A stretch of DNA of 64,000 nucleotides. Origin: Ideonella margarita. Its GTDB lineage: Bacteria > Pseudomonadota > Gammaproteobacteria > Burkholderiales > Burkholderiaceae_C. Made by a program: the position numbers and the translations under genes. The notes under the pieces were generated by a model. It worked only from the letters and a program-made list of their open reading frames with translations. It did no database searches and was not told where the DNA came from. This document shows, one piece after another, positions 17,542-27,003 of the stretch. The stretch spans positions 1-64,000 of the forward strand of contig NZ_JBBUTI010000001.1 of the NCBI RefSeq assembly GCF_038066635.1. Reading direction: 5' to 3'. Within the stretch, counting starts at the first letter, position 1. Each line of letters starts with the position of its first letter.

Positions 17542-18972
17542 ATGCCACGCGCCACCAAGATTGTTGCCACCCTCGGCCCCGCTTCCAGTGACGCCGACGT
17601 GCTGGAGCGGCTGCTTCGGGCCGGCGTCGACGTGGTCCGGCTGAACTTCAGCCACGGCAAGGCGCAGGATCACATCGACCGCGCCAACCTGGTGCGCGAA
17701 TGCGCCCGCCGCGTCGGCAAGACCGTGGCCCTGATGGCCGACCTGCAAGGCCCGAAGATCCGCGTCGGCAAGTTCGTCGAAGGCAAGGTCATGCTGGAAA
17801 ACGGCATGCCCTTCGTGCTGGATGCCGGCCGCACCGAGCCCGGTGACATCAACGGCGTGGGCCTCGATTACAAGGAACTGCCGCGCGACGTGAAGCCCGG
17901 CGACGTGCTGCTGCTCAACGACGGCCTGATCGTGCTGACGGTGGACCGCGTGCAGGGCGAGCAGGTGCACACGCTGGTGAAGATCGGCGGCGAGCTCTCG
18001 AACAACAAGGGCATCAACAAGCAGGGCGGCGGCCTGACGGCACCGGCCCTGACCGGCAAGGACATGGAAGACATCAAGACCGCGATGTCCTTCCAGTGCG
18101 ACTACCTGGCCGTGAGCTTCCCGAAGAACGCCACCGACATGGAAATGGCGCGCCAGCTGGCCAACGTGGCCGGCGAGCCCTATCGCCACAAGCCCTGCAT
18201 GATCGCCAAGATCGAGCGCAGCGAAGCCATCCCGCACCTCGAAGCCATCCTCAAGGCCAGCGACGGCATCATGGTCGCCCGAGGTGATCTGGCCGTGGAA
18301 GTGGGCAACGCGGCCGTGCCGGCGCTGCAGAAGCGGATGATCCGCATGGCCCGTGAACTGGACAAGCTGGCGATCACCGCGACCCAGATGATGGAGTCGA
18401 TGATCGTCAACCCGGTGCCGACCCGCGCTGAGGTGTCGGACGTGGCCAACGCCGTGCTGGACGGTACCGACGCCGTCATGCTGAGCGCCGAAACCGCCGC
18501 CGGCAAGTACCCGGTGGAAACGGTGGAGCACATGGCGCTGATCGCCCTGGAAGCCGAGCGCGCCGAAGACACCCGCCTGGACGCCAACTTCTCGGACCGC
18601 ATCTTCGGCCGCATCGACCAGTCGATCGCGATGGGCGCGCTGTTCACCGCGCACCACCTGGGTTGCAAGGCCATCATCGCGCTGACCGAATCGGGCTCCA
18701 CCGCGCTGTGGATGAGCCGCCACAACATCCACGTGCCGATCTTCGGCCTGACCAGCAAGCCGACCTCGCAGACGCGGATGGCGCTGTACCGCAACGTGCG
18801 CCCGATCCTGATGCCCAACTTCACCGACCGCGACCAGGCGCTGGAAGAGGCGGAACGCCTGCTGGTGTCGCGCGGCGTGCTGAAGCCGGGCGATACCTAC
18901 GCCATCACCTGCGGCGAGCCGATGGGCTACCCGGGTGGCACCAACATGCTGAAGGTCTGCCGCGTGGCCTGA
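17542..18972 (+). CDS. pyk: Pyruvate kinase
   Basis: A 476-residue enzyme producing pyruvate and ATP from phosphoenolpyruvate and ADP. Seen: RATKIVATLGPAS (3-15), RLNFSHG (33-39), the Mg/PEP site CMIAKIERSEAI (about 219-230), and the NPVPTRAEVSDVANAVLDGT segment (about 292-311) with the following MLSAETA. All catalytic regions look complete. The upstream GGAGAC at 17531-17536 serves as SD. A GATAAT at 17474-17479 is a possible -10 in the 143-base spacer after maeB. Confidence 0.97.
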   Translation: MPRATKIVATLGPASSDADVLERLLRAGVDVVRLNFSHGKAQDHIDRANLVRECARRVGKTVALMADLQGPKIRVGKFVEGKVMLENGMPFVLDAGRTEPGDINGVGLDYKELPRDVKPGDVLLLNDGLIVLTVDRVQGEQVHTLVKIGGELSNNKGINKQGGGLTAPALTGKDMEDIKTAMSFQCDYLAVSFPKNATDMEMARQLANVAGEPYRHKPCMIAKIERSEAIPHLEAILKASDGIMVARGDLAVEVGNAAVPALQKRMIRMARELDKLAITATQMMESMIVNPVPTRAEVSDVANAVLDGTDAVMLSAETAAGKYPVETVEHMALIALEAERAEDTRLDANFSDRIFGRIDQSIAMGALFTAHHLGCKAIIALTESGSTALWMSRHNIHVPIFGLTSKPTSQTRMALYRNVRPILMPNFTDRDQALEEAERLLVSRGVLKPGDTYAITCGEPMGYPGGTNMLKVCRVA

Positions 18973-19071
18973 TGGCCCCTGTTTGGCTGGCCCGTTGGCT
19001 AGAATGGCGCGAGTTACGGCGTGGTTACATAGGCCGCGCCCCCAAGTTTTTCTACTCTCTCGGGGACACCC

Positions 19072-20136
19072 ATGCCACTCGTTTCCATGCGCCAGCTGCT
19101 GGACCACGCCGCTGAACACGGCTACGGCCTGCCAGCTTTCAACGTCAACAACCTCGAACAGGTCCAGGCCGTGATGGCCGCTGCCGATGAAGTTGGTGCG
19201 CCGGTCATCCTGCAAGCCAGCGCCGGTGCCCGCAAGTACGCCGGCGAAGCCTTCATCAAGCACCTGATCCAGGCGGCTGTCGAAGCCTATCCGCATATTC
19301 CGCTGGTGATGCACCAGGACCACGGGCAGACCCCGGCGATCTGCCAAGGCGCCATCGACCTGGGCTTCGGCTCGGTGATGATGGACGGCTCGCTGCGTGA
19401 AGACGGCAAGACCCCGGCCTCGTTCGACTACAACGTCGACGTGACCCGCCGCGTGGTCGAGATGGCCCACAAGGTCGGCGTGACGGTCGAGGGCGAGCTG
19501 GGCTGCCTGGGCAACCTGGAAACCGGTGAAGCTGGCGAGGAAGACGGCATCGGCGCCGAAGGCAAGCTGGACCACAGCCAGATGCTGACCGACCCGGAAG
19601 AAGCCGCCGTGTTCGTCAAGGCCACCCAGCTGGACGCCCTGGCCATCGCCATCGGCACCAGCCACGGCGCCTACAAGTTCAGCCGCAAGCCTGACGGTGA
19701 CATCCTGGCGATCTCGCGCGTGAAGGAAATCCACGCCCGCATCCCCAACACCCACCTGGTGATGCACGGCTCGTCGTCGGTGCCGCAGGAACTGCTGGCC
19801 ATCATCAACCAGTACGGCGGCAAGATGAAGGAAACCTACGGCGTGCCCGTGGAAGAGATCCAGGAAGCCATCAAGTTCGGCGTGCGCAAGATCAACATCG
19901 ACACCGACATTCGCCTGGCGATGACCGGTGCGGTGCGCAAGTTCCTGTTCGAGAACCCGGACAAGTTCGACGCCCGCGAATGGCTCAAGCCCGCCCGCGA
20001 AGCCGCCAAGGCCGTGTGCAAGCAGCGCTACCTGGAATTCGGATGCGAAGGCCAGGCCGGCAAGATCGTGCCGAAGACGCTGCATCAGATCGCAGCCCTG
20101 TACGCCAGCGGTGAGCTGGCCCAGCGCGTCATCTGA
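19072..20136 (+). CDS. fba: Fructose-bisphosphate aldolase, class II
   Basis: A 354-residue zinc-dependent aldolase interconverting fructose 1,6-bisphosphate with dihydroxyacetone phosphate and glyceraldehyde 3-phosphate. Seen: PAFNVNN (21-27), the zinc-ligand segment HQDH (81-84), the GELG acidic loop near 141-144, GTSHGAYKF and the VMHGSSS phosphate-binding stretch. The length and the CbbA/FbaA-like pattern are normal for Burkholderiales. It follows pyk by 99 bases; a TAGAAT at 19000-19005 may be the -10 of its own promoter. Confidence 0.97.
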   Translation: MPLVSMRQLLDHAAEHGYGLPAFNVNNLEQVQAVMAAADEVGAPVILQASAGARKYAGEAFIKHLIQAAVEAYPHIPLVMHQDHGQTPAICQGAIDLGFGSVMMDGSLREDGKTPASFDYNVDVTRRVVEMAHKVGVTVEGELGCLGNLETGEAGEEDGIGAEGKLDHSQMLTDPEEAAVFVKATQLDALAIAIGTSHGAYKFSRKPDGDILAISRVKEIHARIPNTHLVMHGSSSVPQELLAIINQYGGKMKETYGVPVEEIQEAIKFGVRKINIDTDIRLAMTGAVRKFLFENPDKFDAREWLKPAREAAKAVCKQRYLEFGCEGQAGKIVPKTLHQIAALYASGELAQRVI

Positions 20137-20213
20137 CGTTGCTGGTGAAAGGAGCAGGCCTGCATCGGCGGGCCTGCACCTACAATCCACGGCTTCATCA
20201 AGATTGAAAAGCC

Positions 20214-21110
20214 ATGGATTCCGCGCTGCACGAAAGCTCCCTGCATTCCCTGCCACTGCTGGCCCGTGGCAAGGTTCGAGACAACTACGCGGTCGGTGAA
20301 GACCGGCTGCTGATGATCGCCAGCGATCGTCTCTCGGCGTTCGACGTGGTGATGGGCGAGCCCATCCCCGGCAAGGGCGCCTTGCTGACCCGCATGGCCC
20401 TGTTCTGGTTCGACAAGCTCGGCCACATCGTCCCCAACCACCTGACCGGCGAAGATCCGCTGTCGGTGGTGGCTGCCGATGAAGTGCCTCAGGTGCGTGA
20501 CCGCGCCATGCTGGTCAAGCGCCTGAAGCCGCTGCCCGTCGAGGCGGTGGTGCGCGGCTACCTGGCCGGCTCCGGCTGGAAGGAATACCAGGAGAGCCAG
20601 TCGGTGTGTGGCGAGAAGCTGCCGGCCGGCCTGAAGAACGCCTCCAGGCTGCCGCAGCCCATCTTCACCCCGGCCACCAAGGCTGAAATGGGTGACCACG
20701 ACGAGAACATCTCCTACGATCAGATGGTCGGCATCATCGGTGCCGAGCTGGCTGGCAAGGTGCGTGAAGTCTCGATCCGCCTGTACACCGAGGCTGCAGC
20801 CTTCGCCCTGACCAAGGGCATCATCATTGCCGACACCAAGTTCGAGTTCGGCCTCGATGAAGACGGCACGCTGACGCTGATGGACGAGGTGCTGACGCCC
20901 GATTCCTCGCGCTACTGGCCGGTGGAAGGCTACAGCGAAGGCGTGAACCCGCCCAGCTACGACAAGCAGTTCGTCCGCGACTGGCTGGAGCAGGCGACGG
21001 TGAACGGCGCCCTGTGGGGCAAGACGGCTCCGGCCCCGGCGCTGCCGGCCAGCGTGATCGAGCACACGGCATCGAAGTACCGCGAGGCGCTCGACCGCCT
21101 GACGGCCTGA
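20214..21110 (+). CDS. purC: Phosphoribosylaminoimidazole-succinocarboxamide synthase
   Basis: A 298-residue SAICAR synthetase joining aspartate to CAIR in purine synthesis. Signature elements: ARGKVRDNYAVG (19-30), SDRLSAFDVVMGEPIPGKG (38-56), VRGYLAGSGWKEY (about 112-124) and LMDEVLTPDSSRYW (about 222-235). No clear SD precedes the ATG; TACAAT (20181-20186) is a plausible -10 giving a leader of about 20 bases. purE, purK and purT are also in this window, not all in one operon. Confidence 0.97.
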   Translation: MDSALHESSLHSLPLLARGKVRDNYAVGEDRLLMIASDRLSAFDVVMGEPIPGKGALLTRMALFWFDKLGHIVPNHLTGEDPLSVVAADEVPQVRDRAMLVKRLKPLPVEAVVRGYLAGSGWKEYQESQSVCGEKLPAGLKNASRLPQPIFTPATKAEMGDHDENISYDQMVGIIGAELAGKVREVSIRLYTEAAAFALTKGIIIADTKFEFGLDEDGTLTLMDEVLTPDSSRYWPVEGYSEGVNPPSYDKQFVRDWLEQATVNGALWGKTAPAPALPASVIEHTASKYREALDRLTA

Positions 21111-21119
21111 TCGCCGACC

Positions 21120-22229
21120 ATGGCGTCTCGTGTCATTGAAAGCCTGGATCTGGCGATTGCCCGCGCCGATCAGCCCCTGGCCCGAGAGTGCCTGAAGGCT
21201 GAGCGCGCCGGCGTGCTGGCGCGCCACGGTTTGCTGGCCGATGCCCGCTTCGCCCTGGCGGGCGTGAAGACCCAGGCCTTGCGCCACCGCTCGCCGCAAC
21301 TCAGCGGCTGGGTGAACCTGGCGGAAGGCCTGATCGAGCATTTCGAGTCGATGGCGCCTTCGGCCCATGACCGCTTTCAGCGCGCGTATGCGTTTGGCGG
21401 CACCTCGGGTGACGTGCGGCTGCAGGCGCTGGGCGCGGCGTGGCTGGCCATTGGCTGCCTGAACCGCTCGCAACTGCAGCAGATGCAGACGCACCTCACG
21501 CAGGCGATGCTGCTGGCCGCCCCCGACAACCATGCCGCGTGGGCGCGCCTGGCCCTGGTGCTGGCGGATTCACTGCGCTACGCCGGTGACGACGATCGTT
21601 CGCAGTACTGGTACCTCAAGGCGCGTGGCCACGCCATCGCCGAGGGCGACGGTTCGATGATCAGTGTCATGCTCTACAACATGGCCGCGATGCGCTCGGG
21701 CGCCATCGGTCTGGAAGATGCGTTTGGCCTGGCTGACGCCGACCGGGCCGGCAAGGCGCTGATCGAAAGCGAATCCACGGCCAATTACGACACCGGCCGT
21801 GGCAACCATGCGCTGGCGTCCGCACACTCGGTGCTGCGGGCCCAGTTGCTGACGGTGCAGCAGCGTTTCGAAGAGGCGCTGGCCTTGTTCGACGCCCATC
21901 TGGCACGCGCCAGCCATGAGGGCATGGCCCCGCGCGAGGCCCGCTTCCTGGCGGACCGTGCCTGGTGCCGCGCCCAGCTGGCCAAGCTGCCTGAGGCGCT
22001 GCAGGACGTGCGGTTGTCCGAGGCCGCGCTGCCGCGCAACAACGACGCCGATGACCGGGCCGCCACGCATGCGCGACTGGCCCGCGTGCTGGGCCTGTGC
22101 GGCTTGCCGCAAGAAGCGGCTGCGCACCAGGCGCTGGCCGATGAGGCTCTGGTGGCGCATCAGGCCAGCCAGCGCGAGATGCTGGACGCGGTCAACGCCG
22201 TGTTGACGAACGCACCGGCGGGCCGCTGA
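21120..22229 (+). CDS. Unrecognised TPR-like helical repeat protein
   Basis: A 369-residue protein I cannot assign. It is entirely helical-looking, alanine/leucine-rich, without signal peptide or membrane helix. Its spacing of small and aromatic residues (for example ARLALVLADSLRYAGDDDRSQYWYLKA, in part near 140-166, and later RFEEALALFDAHL) resembles tetratricopeptide repeats, so a scaffold role is likely. It starts 9 bases after the purC stop and is probably co-transcribed with it; it converges with cnoX, itself a TPR protein, 20 bases away. Confidence 0.6.
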   Translation: MASRVIESLDLAIARADQPLARECLKAERAGVLARHGLLADARFALAGVKTQALRHRSPQLSGWVNLAEGLIEHFESMAPSAHDRFQRAYAFGGTSGDVRLQALGAAWLAIGCLNRSQLQQMQTHLTQAMLLAAPDNHAAWARLALVLADSLRYAGDDDRSQYWYLKARGHAIAEGDGSMISVMLYNMAAMRSGAIGLEDAFGLADADRAGKALIESESTANYDTGRGNHALASAHSVLRAQLLTVQQRFEEALALFDAHLARASHEGMAPREARFLADRAWCRAQLAKLPEALQDVRLSEAALPRNNDADDRAATHARLARVLGLCGLPQEAAAHQALADEALVAHQASQREMLDAVNAVLTNAPAGR

Positions 22230-22249
22230 TCAGCCCGCCCCGGTGCTGA

Positions 22250-23218
22250 TCAGAACAGCGCCATGCTCAGCTTGCGGCGGTACTGGTCCAGCACCGGATC
22301 CGCCGGCGTCACGGCCGCCTTGCCAGTCAGTTCCAGCGCGCCCTTGCCGGCGGCGTCCGGTCCGCCCTTCGGTGCCGGCTTGGTCATCAACTCCAGAATG
22401 GCCACATAGGTCTTGCGTGCCAGTTCCTGGTTCCAGGACTTGTCGCGCATCAGGATTTCCAGCAATTCGTCCATGGCCGCCGTGAGGTGGCCTTGGGCGA
22501 ACAGCGCTTGCGCCGCCTCGAAACGGGCTTCAAAGTCGCGCTTGTTGGCGCTGATGGCGGCGGCCAGCGTCCGCGGATCGCGGGCCTTGGGCGCAGCCTC
22601 CGCCGCCTTGAGCCAATGCTCGACCGCCGCGAAACGGCCGTCCACCATCACCTTGGTCGCCAGCGGCGTAAACACTTCGCGCGCCTCTGCAATTCGCGCC
22701 GGCTCGTCGCGGCCGGCTGTCAGCAGCACCTTCAGATAGTCCAGCTGAGCCTGGTCGCTGTCCGGGGCCAGCTGCAAGGCCTGGTGCAGCTTGGTGATGA
22801 CCGCGTCCAGGCCACTGCCTTCCTCAGGCGGCAATTCGGCTTCGGCTTCCACCGGCTCTGCGTCACCTTCCAGCGCATCGGCACCTGCGATGTGCTTGCC
22901 CAGGAAGCCGCGGATGTCCGCTTCAGGAATGGCGCCGACAAAGCCGTCCACCGGTTGGCCCTGGTTGAACATCACGCAGAACGGGATCGAGCGCACGCCA
23001 AAAGCCTGGCTCAGCTGGCCGGCAATTTCGGGTTGTTCGTCGCTGTTCAGCTTGGCCAGGATGAAGCTGCCGCCGTACTCGGCTTCCAGCTTTTCAAGCA
23101 CCGGCCCGAGCGACTTGCACGGGCCGCACCACGGCGCCCAGATGTCCAGCAGCACCGGCTGTTGCATCGACGCGTTGATCAGGTCGGCTTCGAAATTCTG
23201 GAGGGTGATGTCGATCAT
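22250..23218 (-). CDS. cnoX: Thioredoxin-TPR chaperone (CnoX/YbbN-like)
   Basis: A 322-residue protein with an N-terminal thioredoxin fold (residues 1-110) and a C-terminal TPR-like region (about 125-285). The active-site motif is the complete WCGPC (Cys31, Cys34), unlike E. coli CnoX, which lacks the redox pair, so this member is probably a reductase as well as a holdase. The cis-Pro is in RSIPFC. It interrupts the purC-purE arrangement and is divergent from purE with 93 bases between start codons. Confidence 0.88.
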   Translation of the reverse strand: MIDITLQNFEADLINASMQQPVLLDIWAPWCGPCKSLGPVLEKLEAEYGGSFILAKLNSDEQPEIAGQLSQAFGVRSIPFCVMFNQGQPVDGFVGAIPEADIRGFLGKHIAGADALEGDAEPVEAEAELPPEEGSGLDAVITKLHQALQLAPDSDQAQLDYLKVLLTAGRDEPARIAEAREVFTPLATKVMVDGRFAAVEHWLKAAEAAPKARDPRTLAAAISANKRDFEARFEAAQALFAQGHLTAAMDELLEILMRDKSWNQELARKTYVAILELMTKPAPKGGPDAAGKGALELTGKAAVTPADPVLDQYRRKLSMALF

Positions 23219-23311
23219 GTGGGGTTCCGCCGCGGTATCGAGAGAGCAAGTAAAGCCGTCAGCAACAAGCGCAGCCTAAAATCCGAGTTTTGAGATCCGG
23301 AGCAAGAAGCC

Positions 23312-23809
23312 TTGAGCAGCGCCTCTCCCGTCGTTGGCATCGTCATGGGGTCGTCCAGTGATTGGGACACCATGAAGCTCGCCGCCCAGATTCTCGCCGA
23401 GTTCGGCGTTCCCCACGATGCCCGCGTCGTGTCTGCCCACCGCATGCCGGACGAGATGTTCGACTATGCCGAGGCCGCACAGGGTCGTGGCCTGCAAGCC
23501 ATCATTGCCGGTGCGGGCGGTGCTGCGCACCTGCCTGGCATGCTGGCGGCCAAAACGGTGGTGCCGGTGCTCGGCGTGCCCGTGGCCAGCCGGCATTTGC
23601 AGGGGGTTGATTCCCTGCACTCCATCGTCCAGATGCCCAAGGGCATTCCGGTGGCCACGTTCGCCATCGGCACGGCCGGTGCGGCCAATGCGGCGCTGTT
23701 CGCGGTGGCCATGCTGGCCAACCGTGACGACGCCCTGCGCGCTCGCCTGGAAGCCTACCGCGCTGCCCAGACCGAAGTCGCCCGCAACATGACCCAGGAC
23801 CTCACATGA
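23312..23809 (+). CDS. purE: N5-carboxyaminoimidazole ribonucleotide mutase
   Basis: A 165-residue class I PurE converting N5-CAIR to CAIR. VGIVMGSSSDWDTM near the N terminus, SAHRMPDEMFDYA and the GAGGAAHLPGM loop are the conserved substrate-binding parts. The start is TTG at 23312, supported by GGAG at 23299-23302; the first in-frame ATG would cut into the GIVMGSSSDW motif. purK overlaps its stop by 4 bases (ATGA). Confidence 0.96.
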   Translation: MSSASPVVGIVMGSSSDWDTMKLAAQILAEFGVPHDARVVSAHRMPDEMFDYAEAAQGRGLQAIIAGAGGAAHLPGMLAAKTVVPVLGVPVASRHLQGVDSLHSIVQMPKGIPVATFAIGTAGAANAALFAVAMLANRDDALRARLEAYRAAQTEVARNMTQDLT

Positions 23810-24978
23810 GCCAGCCCCTGCGGCCCGGAGCCACGCTGGGTGTGATGGGCGGCGGCCAGTTGGGCCGGATGTTCGTCCACGCGGCCCAGACCCTGGGCTT
23901 CCGCACCGCGGTGCTCGACCCGGATGCCGCCAGCCCCGCTGGCTGCGTCTCGCACGTGCATGTGCAGACCGACTACCTGGATGCCGCCGGCCTCCAGGCG
24001 CTGGTGAACGCCGCCGATGCGGTGACCACCGAGTTCGAGAACGTGCCCGCCGCTGCGCTGAACACCCTGGCCCAAAGCCGGCCGGTGGCCCCCGCCGGCG
24101 CGTCCGTGGCCATCTGCCAGGACCGCGCGGCCGAGAAGGCGCATTTCGGTGCGTCGGGCGTGCCCTGCGCCCCCTACGCCGTGATTGCCACCGAAGCCGA
24201 TCTGGCCGCGGTGGATGCCAACCTGCTGCCCGGCATCCTCAAGACGGCCCGCATGGGCTACGACGGCAAGGGCCAGGTCCGGGTGTCGACGCCCACCGAG
24301 TTGGCCGCCGCCTGGCATGACCTGAAGCAGGTCACCTGCGTGCTGGAAAAGCGCCTGGGCCTGCTGCTGGAACTCAGCGTGATCGTGGCGCGCGGCGCCG
24401 ATGGCCAGATCGTGCATTTCCCGGTGCAGCAGAACCTGCACCTCGGCGGCATCCTGGCGGTCACCACCGTGCCGGCACCGGATGTGTCGCCGGCGCTGGC
24501 CGCGCAAGCCGTGACCCGCGCCAGCGCCATCGCCGCTGAAATGGGCTACGTCGGCGTGTTGTGCGTCGAGTTCTTCGTGGTCGATGACGGCCAAGGCGGA
24601 CAAGCGCTGGTAGCCAATGAAATGGCGCCGCGCCCGCACAACTCGGGCCACTACACCATCGATGCCTGCGACCTGTCGCAGTTCGATCTGCAGGTGCGCA
24701 CCATGGCCGGCCTGCCGCTGGTGCAGCCCCGCCTGCATTCGCCCACGGTGATGCTGAACCTGCTGGGCGACCTGTGGTTCACCGCTGGTGCTGAAGAGAC
24801 CGAGCCCGCCTGGGAGCGCGTGCTGGCACTGCCCGGGGTGCATCTGCACTTGTACGGCAAGACCAGTGCCCGCCCGGGCCGCAAGATGGGCCACCTGACC
24901 GTGACCGGCGCCACGCCGGAAGCGGTGCAACTCGTCGCCACCCAGGTGCGCGACATCCTCGGCCTGCCGGCGGCCTGA
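23806..24978 (+). CDS. purK: N5-carboxyaminoimidazole ribonucleotide synthase
   Basis: A 390-residue ATP-grasp enzyme that carboxylates AIR with bicarbonate and ATP. N-terminal VMGGGQLGRMF (9-19), the ATP-grasp segment GYDGKGQVRV (about 149-158) and the metal-binding NEMAPRPHNSGHYTIDAC near 269-286 are intact. Translationally coupled to purE; the next gene starts 2 bases after the stop, so purE-purK-sua5 is one operon. Confidence 0.96.
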   Translation: MSQPLRPGATLGVMGGGQLGRMFVHAAQTLGFRTAVLDPDAASPAGCVSHVHVQTDYLDAAGLQALVNAADAVTTEFENVPAAALNTLAQSRPVAPAGASVAICQDRAAEKAHFGASGVPCAPYAVIATEADLAAVDANLLPGILKTARMGYDGKGQVRVSTPTELAAAWHDLKQVTCVLEKRLGLLLELSVIVARGADGQIVHFPVQQNLHLGGILAVTTVPAPDVSPALAAQAVTRASAIAAEMGYVGVLCVEFFVVDDGQGGQALVANEMAPRPHNSGHYTIDACDLSQFDLQVRTMAGLPLVQPRLHSPTVMLNLLGDLWFTAGAEETEPAWERVLALPGVHLHLYGKTSARPGRKMGHLTVTGATPEAVQLVATQVRDILGLPAA

Positions 24979-24980
24979 GC

Positions 24981-25973
24981 ATGACCATTCTCCAAGCCGA
25001 TGCGCCGGGCGCGGTGGCAGCCGCGGCCGCCGTGCTGGCGGCTGCCGAGCTGGTGGCTTTGCCCACCGAAACCGTGTATGGCCTCGGCGCACGCGCCGAT
25101 GACGACGCCGCGGTGGCCAAGATCTTCGCCGCCAAAGGCCGGCCGTCGGATCATCCGCTGATCGTGCATGTGGCCGACGAAGCCGGTGCCCGCCAGTTCG
25201 CGTCGGTCTGGTCTGAGCGCGCGGCCAAGCTGGCGCAAGCCTTCTGGCCCGGCCCGCTGACCCTGATCGTGCCGCGCTCGCCGGGCATGGCTGCGGCTGC
25301 GGCGGGTGGGCAGGACACGGTCGGTGTGCGCTGCCCCTCGCACCCGGTGGCGCTGGCGCTGCTGCGCGCCGCCGCCAGGCTGGGCGTGCCCGGCGTGGCA
25401 GCCCCCAGCGCCAATCGCTTCGGCCGGGTCAGCCCGACGCTGGCCGCGCATGTGGCCGAAGACTTTCCGGCGGACCTGCTGATTCTTGATGGCGGCGCCT
25501 GCGAGGTGGGCATCGAGTCGACCATCATCGACTGCAGCCGCGACAAGCCGGTGCTGCTGCGCCCAGGGCAACTCGGCCGCGACCGCATCGAGGCCGTGCT
25601 GGGTGAGCCGGTGGCCGACCGTGACGCCGCAGCGCCTCGCGCTTCCGGCACGCTCGAGGCGCACTACGCGCCGCGCGCCAAGGTGCGGCTGATGCCGGCC
25701 GATGCCCTGAAAGCCGCCGTCGAGGTACTGGGCTCCGTGGGCGGACAGGCCGCGCCGGTGGCGGCGGTATATTCCCGAACGTTGCCGCGCGGGCCGGCCG
25801 GCCTGCCGTGGCGGGCCATGCCGAACGATGCCAGCGAGGCGGCCCACGAATTGTTTGCTGCACTGCGTGAACTTGATCTCACCGGAGTGCCTCTGATATG
25901 GATCGAAACCCCTCCGGCGGATATCGCCTGGGAAGGTGTTCGTGACCGACTGCAACGCGCAGCCGCGGCCTGA
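24981..25973 (+). CDS. L-threonylcarbamoyladenylate synthase (Sua5 type)
   Basis: A 330-residue protein with the YrdC/Sua5 domain that makes threonylcarbamoyl-AMP from threonine, bicarbonate and ATP for tRNA t6A37. LPTETVYGLGARADD (about 29-43), KGRPSDHPLIVH (about 53-64) and PSANRFGRVSPT near 138-149 are the family motifs. The ~100-residue C-terminal Sua5 domain is present, unlike short TsaC. TsaB, a later t6A component, is encoded 2.6 kb downstream. Confidence 0.93.
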   Translation: MTILQADAPGAVAAAAAVLAAAELVALPTETVYGLGARADDDAAVAKIFAAKGRPSDHPLIVHVADEAGARQFASVWSERAAKLAQAFWPGPLTLIVPRSPGMAAAAAGGQDTVGVRCPSHPVALALLRAAARLGVPGVAAPSANRFGRVSPTLAAHVAEDFPADLLILDGGACEVGIESTIIDCSRDKPVLLRPGQLGRDRIEAVLGEPVADRDAAAPRASGTLEAHYAPRAKVRLMPADALKAAVEVLGSVGGQAAPVAAVYSRTLPRGPAGLPWRAMPNDASEAAHELFAALRELDLTGVPLIWIETPPADIAWEGVRDRLQRAAAA

Positions 25974-26012
25974 TCGCCGCGCTTGAGCGACCCTGAATTG
26001 ACTGGAGCAAGA

Positions 26013-26996
26013 ATGATTGTCTCGAACCGGGCCCTCGGCCTGCTGCGCACCCTGGGTGCCGTGATGCTGGCTGGCAGCCTGCTGGCCTCGTGTGGTGGCA
26101 GCACCTCGCAGCTGGATGCTTTCAGCCCGAGCCGCCTCGTGGTGCTGGGCGATGAAACCAGCCTGCTGCGCACCGATGGCGCCAAGTATTCGGTCAATGC
26201 CATCGACACCGCCGACGCCGACGCGGACGGCAACGTGACCGAAGTGCTGTGCTCCAGCAAACTGATCTGGGTGCAGTCGCTGGCCAACTATTTCGGTCTG
26301 GTGTTCGACGGCTGCAAGTCCAGCACCTCGACGGCCACGGCCACGGCACTCAACCAAGCGGCGTATGGCGCCGGTGTGGCCGAGACGGAAGCCCAGCTGA
26401 AGGCGTTCAACGACAACATCGCCCATGACTCGCTGGGCGACAAGGACCTGGTCACCGTGCTGGTCGGCCTGCACGACATCCGCAACGTCTACCTCGACGG
26501 CAATTACGCCACTGAAACGCAGCGCAGCGCCGAAATCGCCGCTCGCGCCAAGCGTGTGGCCGCCATGGTCAACAGCATCGTCAGCAAGGGCTCCAAGGTG
26601 CTGGTCAGCACGGCCCCGGACATCGGTCTGTCGCCCTGGGCGCTCGGCTTGGGCAGCAGCGAAGCTGCCGAGATTTCGCGCCACGTGGCCACCTTCAACA
26701 CCAACCTGCGCCTGGGCCTCGAAAACGACGGCAGCAAGATCGGCCTGTTGTTGTTTGATGACCTGGTGCGCGCGGCCGTGAGCCTGCCTGGCACCTACGG
26801 CTTCTCGGACGTGTCGAGCCTGGCCTGCGTGGACGGCCACCGCGAGACGCTGCTCTACACCTGCACCACCGCGACGATGGCTGCCACCGGCGCCGACACC
26901 GCCTACCTGTGGGCCGATGGCTTCCACGTCGGCTCGACGATGCAGTCGTACCTCGGCTCCCAGGCCGTGACCCGCGCCACGAACAACCCGTTCTGA
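26013..26996 (+). CDS. SGNH/GDSL-like lipoprotein with altered catalytic motifs
   Basis: A 327-residue predicted lipoprotein (lipobox LLASC, Cys27). The fold order matches SGNH hydrolases: block I is LVVLGDETS (42-50), block III is VGLHDIR (151-157) and block V is WADGFH (300-305). However, the GDS serine is Glu48 and the block III Asn (GxND) is His154; only the terminal Asp/His pair is normal. It may be a non-catalytic or re-wired member of a Burkholderiales family. The ATG at 26013 follows GGAG (26004-26007); an in-frame TTG at 25983 is less likely. Confidence 0.72.
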   Translation: MIVSNRALGLLRTLGAVMLAGSLLASCGGSTSQLDAFSPSRLVVLGDETSLLRTDGAKYSVNAIDTADADADGNVTEVLCSSKLIWVQSLANYFGLVFDGCKSSTSTATATALNQAAYGAGVAETEAQLKAFNDNIAHDSLGDKDLVTVLVGLHDIRNVYLDGNYATETQRSAEIAARAKRVAAMVNSIVSKGSKVLVSTAPDIGLSPWALGLGSSEAAEISRHVATFNTNLRLGLENDGSKIGLLLFDDLVRAAVSLPGTYGFSDVSSLACVDGHRETLLYTCTTATMAATGADTAYLWADGFHVGSTMQSYLGSQAVTRATNNPF

Positions 26997-27003
26997 CGCA
27001 CCT

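Noticed and set aside
17509..20256. 915-codon open frame on the minus strand opposite pyk and fba
   Set aside because: Antisense shadow of two high-confidence glycolytic genes in GC-rich DNA; low-complexity His/Val/Gly composition and no family motifs.
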